7,543 bases of DNA from Actinomycetota bacterium (GTDB lineage: Bacteria; Actinomycetota; Acidimicrobiia; Acidimicrobiales; Ilumatobacteraceae): the NCBI GenBank assembly GCA_009705435.1, contig WLTJ01000072.1:1-7543 (forward strand), in the 5' to 3' direction. Every line of letters begins with the position of its first letter. Positions within the stretch are counted from its first letter, which is position 1. Of this stretch, positions 5,606 through 7,543 are shown one piece after another. Below the pieces are notes generated by a model that had not been told where the DNA came from, searched no databases, and saw only the letters and a list, made by a program, of their open reading frames with translations. The translations under genes and the position numbers were made by a program.

Positions 5606-5971
5606 CCGATAGGGGTACGGGGGCGGGCAGTGGATGCTTCGCGATGTCGTTGGTGTCGCCGGGTTCTGCCTGAGCAATCTGGGGCTGGGCGTAAGAGGGT
5701 CTTTTGTTGTCAACCATGTCGGCAATGGGATTGGGTGGCACGTCAGCGAGCCCGTGAACTGAAAATCAGCGAAGATGAATTGGTCATTGCTCGGGCGGTG
5801 ATTGATTCGCTCTATGACGATCTCTATGTTTTGGCTTGTGCGGTCGACGACACTGAGCGTGAAATGAAAGCAGGCAAGCCGACGGTACGCAGCATGACTG
5901 AGGCTTTGGAGTGGATGATGGAGGCTGCGAGGCCTCTACGGGATCGAACTTTGACACCCCAAGACAAGTAA
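5594..5971 (+). CDS. Small putative zinc-binding protein (CX2C...CCX2C) of unknown function
   Basis: 125 residues from the ATG at 5594. The N-terminal third has C18RWC21 and, after a basic Gly/Arg segment (GAGRKRVF), C38C39QPC42, a spacing suited to one small zinc finger. Next come a basic helix (RQWDWVARQRARELKISEDEL, 43-63), a helical stretch (VIARAVIDSLYDDLYVLACAVDDTEREMKAG, 64-94) and a further helix (95-117). There is no signal peptide or membrane segment. I recall similar small proteins in many actinobacteria (CRWCGRP...RYC...CRQRAYEARR), without a known function. The finger followed by a basic helix suggests DNA or RNA binding, which is inference. It is divergent from the threonine aldolase and its start codon sits in the 22-bp palindrome, so autoregulation is possible. 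An upstream extension of this frame to 5426 overlaps the aldolase and is not supported. Confidence 0.8.
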   Translation: MTKLPIGVRGRAVDASRCRWCRRVLPEQSGAGRKRVFCCQPCRQWDWVARQRARELKISEDELVIARAVIDSLYDDLYVLACAVDDTEREMKAGKPTVRSMTEALEWMMEAARPLRDRTLTPQDK

Positions 5972-6065
5972 AACAACGAGAATACTTCGCCCATAATAAT
6001 CGTTATGACACATACAACTGGGAAAAGGTAAATCCGCTTCGGATCGGATATCCCCTGCTTATGTC

Positions 6066-6446
6066 TCAGTTGACGTCAATGAGATCAACGATGAAGATCA
6101 AAGTTTCGTTACCTTTGATCACTCCACCTGCACCTCGGCTGCCATAACCAAGTTCTGGCGGAATCGTCAACTGGCGGCGACCGCCAACTTTCATTCCGGC
6201 CACACCTTGGTCCCAACCACCGATGACTTCGCTGGCTCCGAGGCGAAACGAGAAGGTCTCATGTCGGTCCCACGAGGCGTCGAATTCTTGGCCAGTGCTC
6301 CAGGCGACGCCGACATAATGCATCACTGGACGACAACCCGAGGTTGCCTCTTTGCCACTGCCGACAGTGATGTCATCGATGATCAAAGAGGTCGGTGGAT
6401 CACCGGCTGGGACGGTGATAGTTGGCTTTGCTAGTTCAGAGGACAT
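6066..6446 (-). CDS. FKBP-type peptidyl-prolyl cis-trans isomerase
   Basis: 126 residues forming a single FKBP domain (about residues 20-125) after a short N-terminal extension, with no signal peptide, so probably cytoplasmic. It catalyses cis-trans isomerisation of peptide bonds before proline and may act as a folding helper. Residues equivalent to the human FKBP12 pocket are all present: Y44 (Y26), F55 and D56 (F36, D37), R61 (R42), F65 (F46), V74 and I75 (V55, I56), W78 (W59), Y101 (Y82) and F118 (F99). The signature runs EVIGGWDQGVAGMKVGGRR (73-91) and LTIPPELGYG (93-102). It starts 10 nt after the stop of the thioesterase on the same strand, so the two form an operon, although their functions have no obvious link. 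Confidence 0.95.
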   Translation of the reverse strand: MSSELAKPTITVPAGDPPTSLIIDDITVGSGKEATSGCRPVMHYVGVAWSTGQEFDASWDRHETFSFRLGASEVIGGWDQGVAGMKVGGRRQLTIPPELGYGSRGAGGVIKGNETLIFIVDLIDVN

Positions 6447-6456
6447 GTCAGTGATG

Positions 6457-6894
6457 CTATTGGGTGGGGGTCTTTTTGGGACGCATATATGTCCCTTGAG
6501 CGACCGCTACGGGCTTGGACTCGTCGTCGGTATAGGCCACAACAGAACCAACAATGGAACGTGATCCAATGCTGTTGAGGGTGGCCCGAGCACGGAGTAC
6601 CTCTCCCCTTGCCGGACGGAGAAAGCGAATCGACATTTCGCTGGTGAGTGTCATCGGCTCCATTCCCGTTGCGGAGAGGGCCGCATAAAAAAGGGCAGCA
6701 TCACAGATGCTGAAGACTGTTGGTCCACTAATAATTTTTCCAGGTCGCAAGGAAGCGGCGCTTGGATACATCACCGCTACCGCCATGGCGAAATTCATCA
6801 CTTCGCAAGCGTTTTGATTTCCCCCAAATGCGCCGCCGATGAAAGCGTTCATTTCTTCGACAGAGACTAAAGATGGTGATGAATAATCGATCAT
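6457..6894 (-). CDS. PaaI-family (hotdog fold) thioesterase
   Basis: 145 residues spanning one hotdog domain. The segment RPGKIISGPTVFSICDAALFYA (50-71) is the central hotdog helix with its preceding loop, and D65 is the probable catalytic acid of the PaaI/YbgC-like thioesterases. TLTSEMSIRFLRPARGEVLRARATL (82-106) supplies the next strands, as in many acyl-CoA hydrolases (compare S..I.FLRPA..G.L.A.A). It likely hydrolyses an acyl-CoA or aryl-CoA thioester; the substrate is not predictable. It has no membrane or signal segment. It is followed after 10 nt by the FKBP gene on the same strand and is divergent from the S1P-lyase-like gene. No Shine-Dalgarno is evident; TACGGT ends 6 nt before the ATG and may be a -10 for a leaderless mRNA. 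Confidence 0.85.
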   Translation of the reverse strand: MIDYSSPSLVSVEEMNAFIGGAFGGNQNACEVMNFAMAVAVMYPSAASLRPGKIISGPTVFSICDAALFYAALSATGMEPMTLTSEMSIRFLRPARGEVLRARATLNSIGSRSIVGSVVAYTDDESKPVAVAQGTYMRPKKTPTQ

Positions 6895-6900
6895 TACTTA

Positions 6901-6906
6901 ACCGTA
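6901..6906 (-). promoter_or_regulatory. Possible -10 element of a leaderless thioesterase transcript
   Basis: TACGGT on the minus strand fits TANNNT and ends 6 nt before the thioesterase ATG at 6894. No purine-rich ribosome binding site is present. The TTGACT just upstream overlaps this hexamer and is too close to serve as its -35. Confidence 0.25.
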
Positions 6907-6931
6907 GTCAAGGCACAGCTCTTTTTCTTGC

Positions 6932-6943
6932 CTAGAGTTCTAG
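6932..6943. promoter_or_regulatory. Short inverted repeat CTAGA-GT-TCTAG in a divergent intergenic region
   Basis: Perfect 5-bp arms at 6932-6936 and 6939-6943 around a 2-bp centre, in the 52-bp gap between the thioesterase and the S1P-lyase-like gene. The internal TAGAGT (6933-6938) fits TANNNT, 8 nt before the GTG at 6947. It could be an operator or promoter part, but the arms are short enough to occur by chance. Confidence 0.25.
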
Positions 6944-6946
6944 ATT

Positions 6947-7543
6947 GTGGATGCTGTCGCTCAAGAAGTTTTACGCCAGGTTGCAGAGATAGGTGTTAAG
7001 GACCTGAACTGGAAACAGGGTCGGGCTTTTTCACTTGCCTATTACGCGGGTGCTGATGTGCAAGAAGTTGCGGATCAAGCTCTAGCAATGTACGCCTCAA
7101 CTAACGGATTAAACGCAGATGCTTTCCCGAGTCTGAAAAAGTTTCAGAGTGAAGTCGTGCAGATGGTGAGTGCTTGGGTGCATGGTGGAGATCAAGCTGC
7201 TGGATTCATGACCAGTGGAGGCACGGAAAGCATTCTCTTGGCAGTTAAAGGGGCTCGGGAGCGAGGTCGTCAGGAAAAAGGAATCAGCACTCCAAATGTT
7301 GTGTTACCGACATCTGCGCATGCTGCTTTCGAGAAAGCCTGCTACTACTTTGGCTTGGAGAGCAGGCGAGTTGCGGTTGATGGACAGTGGCGCGCCAATG
7401 TCACAGCAATGCGCTCCGCTATTGATAGCAATACGGTTTTGTTGGTCGGTTCGGCTCCGCAGTATCCGCAGGGTGTCATTGACCCAATCGGAGAGATCGC
7501 TGCTCTTGGATTAAGTATGGACATCAACGTTCATGTTGACGCC
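6947..7543 (+). CDS. Sphingosine-1-phosphate-lyase-like PLP-dependent enzyme, N-terminal part
   Basis: 199 codons that run off the right edge, starting at a GTG at 6947; an in-frame TAG at 6941-6943 excludes an upstream start. The product belongs to the group II decarboxylase / sphingosine-1-phosphate lyase branch of PLP enzymes (aspartate aminotransferase fold). Evidence in order: AFPSLKKFQSEVVQMV (59-74), TSGGTESILLAVKGAR (89-104) for the PLP phosphate, PTSAHAAFEKACYYFG (121-136) with the PLP-stacking H125, VGSAPQYPQGVIDPIGEIA (167-185), and HVDA (196-199), whose aspartate contacts the PLP nitrogen. The Schiff-base lysine lies beyond the window. Related bacterial enzymes cleave phosphorylated sphingoid bases or decarboxylate amino acids. 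Which reaction occurs here is unknown, since few actinobacteria make sphingolipids. No Shine-Dalgarno is seen; the transcript may be nearly leaderless. It is divergent from the thioesterase operon. Confidence 0.88.
   Translation, partial: MDAVAQEVLRQVAEIGVKDLNWKQGRAFSLAYYAGADVQEVADQALAMYASTNGLNADAFPSLKKFQSEVVQMVSAWVHGGDQAAGFMTSGGTESILLAVKGARERGRQEKGISTPNVVLPTSAHAAFEKACYYFGLESRRVAVDGQWRANVTAMRSAIDSNTVLLVGSAPQYPQGVIDPIGEIAALGLSMDINVHVDA

Noticed and set aside
5972..6065. Hairpin ATCCG-CTT-CGGAT (6032-6044) between convergent genes as a bidirectional terminator
   Set aside because: Only a 5-bp stem and no T-tract follows on either strand. The 94-bp gap shows no other feature I can support.
7215..7514. 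99-residue open frame inside the right-hand PLP enzyme
   Set aside because: It overlaps in another frame the strongly conserved motifs of the S1P-lyase-like gene and has no recognisable features.

Overview
The window looks like ordinary chromosomal, gene-dense DNA from an actinobacterium, with no phage, plasmid, insertion sequence, CRISPR or RNA gene visible. The strongest taxonomic marker is a WhiB-family iron-sulfur regulator, a family essentially confined to Actinomycetota. The moderate G+C content (about half by eye), the 484-residue Arg-rich protein of a type I associate with Acidimicrobiia, and the small CX2C/CCX2C protein fit an aquatic member of class Acidimicrobiia. That class assignment is inference, not proof.

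Layout. From 1 to 1616, on the minus strand, a large uncharacterised protein with an Arg/Asp/Gly-rich linker precedes the first 40 codons of an enoyl-CoA hydratase/isomerase that runs off the left edge. Divergently, from 1683 to 3054, a gamma-carbonic-anhydrase-like hexapeptide-repeat protein is followed 4 nt later by PrmA (ribosomal protein L11 methyltransferase). A minus-strand block from 3068 to 5517 carries a ribokinase-like PfkB sugar kinase, a WhiB regulator with its own recognisable promoter and ribosome binding site, and a low-specificity L-threonine aldolase. A small putative zinc-binding protein (5594-5971, plus strand) is transcribed divergently from the aldolase. A perfect 22-bp palindrome lies over its start codon. 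On the minus strand from 6066 to 6894, a PaaI/hotdog thioesterase and an FKBP prolyl isomerase form a two-gene operon. The last gene (6947 to the right edge, plus strand) is the N-terminal half of a sphingosine-1-phosphate-lyase-like PLP enzyme.

The genes do not form one pathway. They are housekeeping and metabolic modules: acyl-CoA metabolism (crotonase, thioesterase), translation and protein maturation (PrmA, FKBP), PLP-dependent amine and amino acid metabolism (aldolase, S1P-lyase-like enzyme), sugar phosphorylation, and redox-responsive regulation (WhiB). I do not see convincing evidence of a new multi-gene system. The most notable signals are regulatory: the 22-bp palindrome at the start of the small cysteine protein, an 18-bp inverted repeat over the ribokinase start codon, and several genes lacking a Shine-Dalgarno but carrying a TANNNT-like -10 hexamer a few bases before the start codon, which suggests leaderless transcripts.
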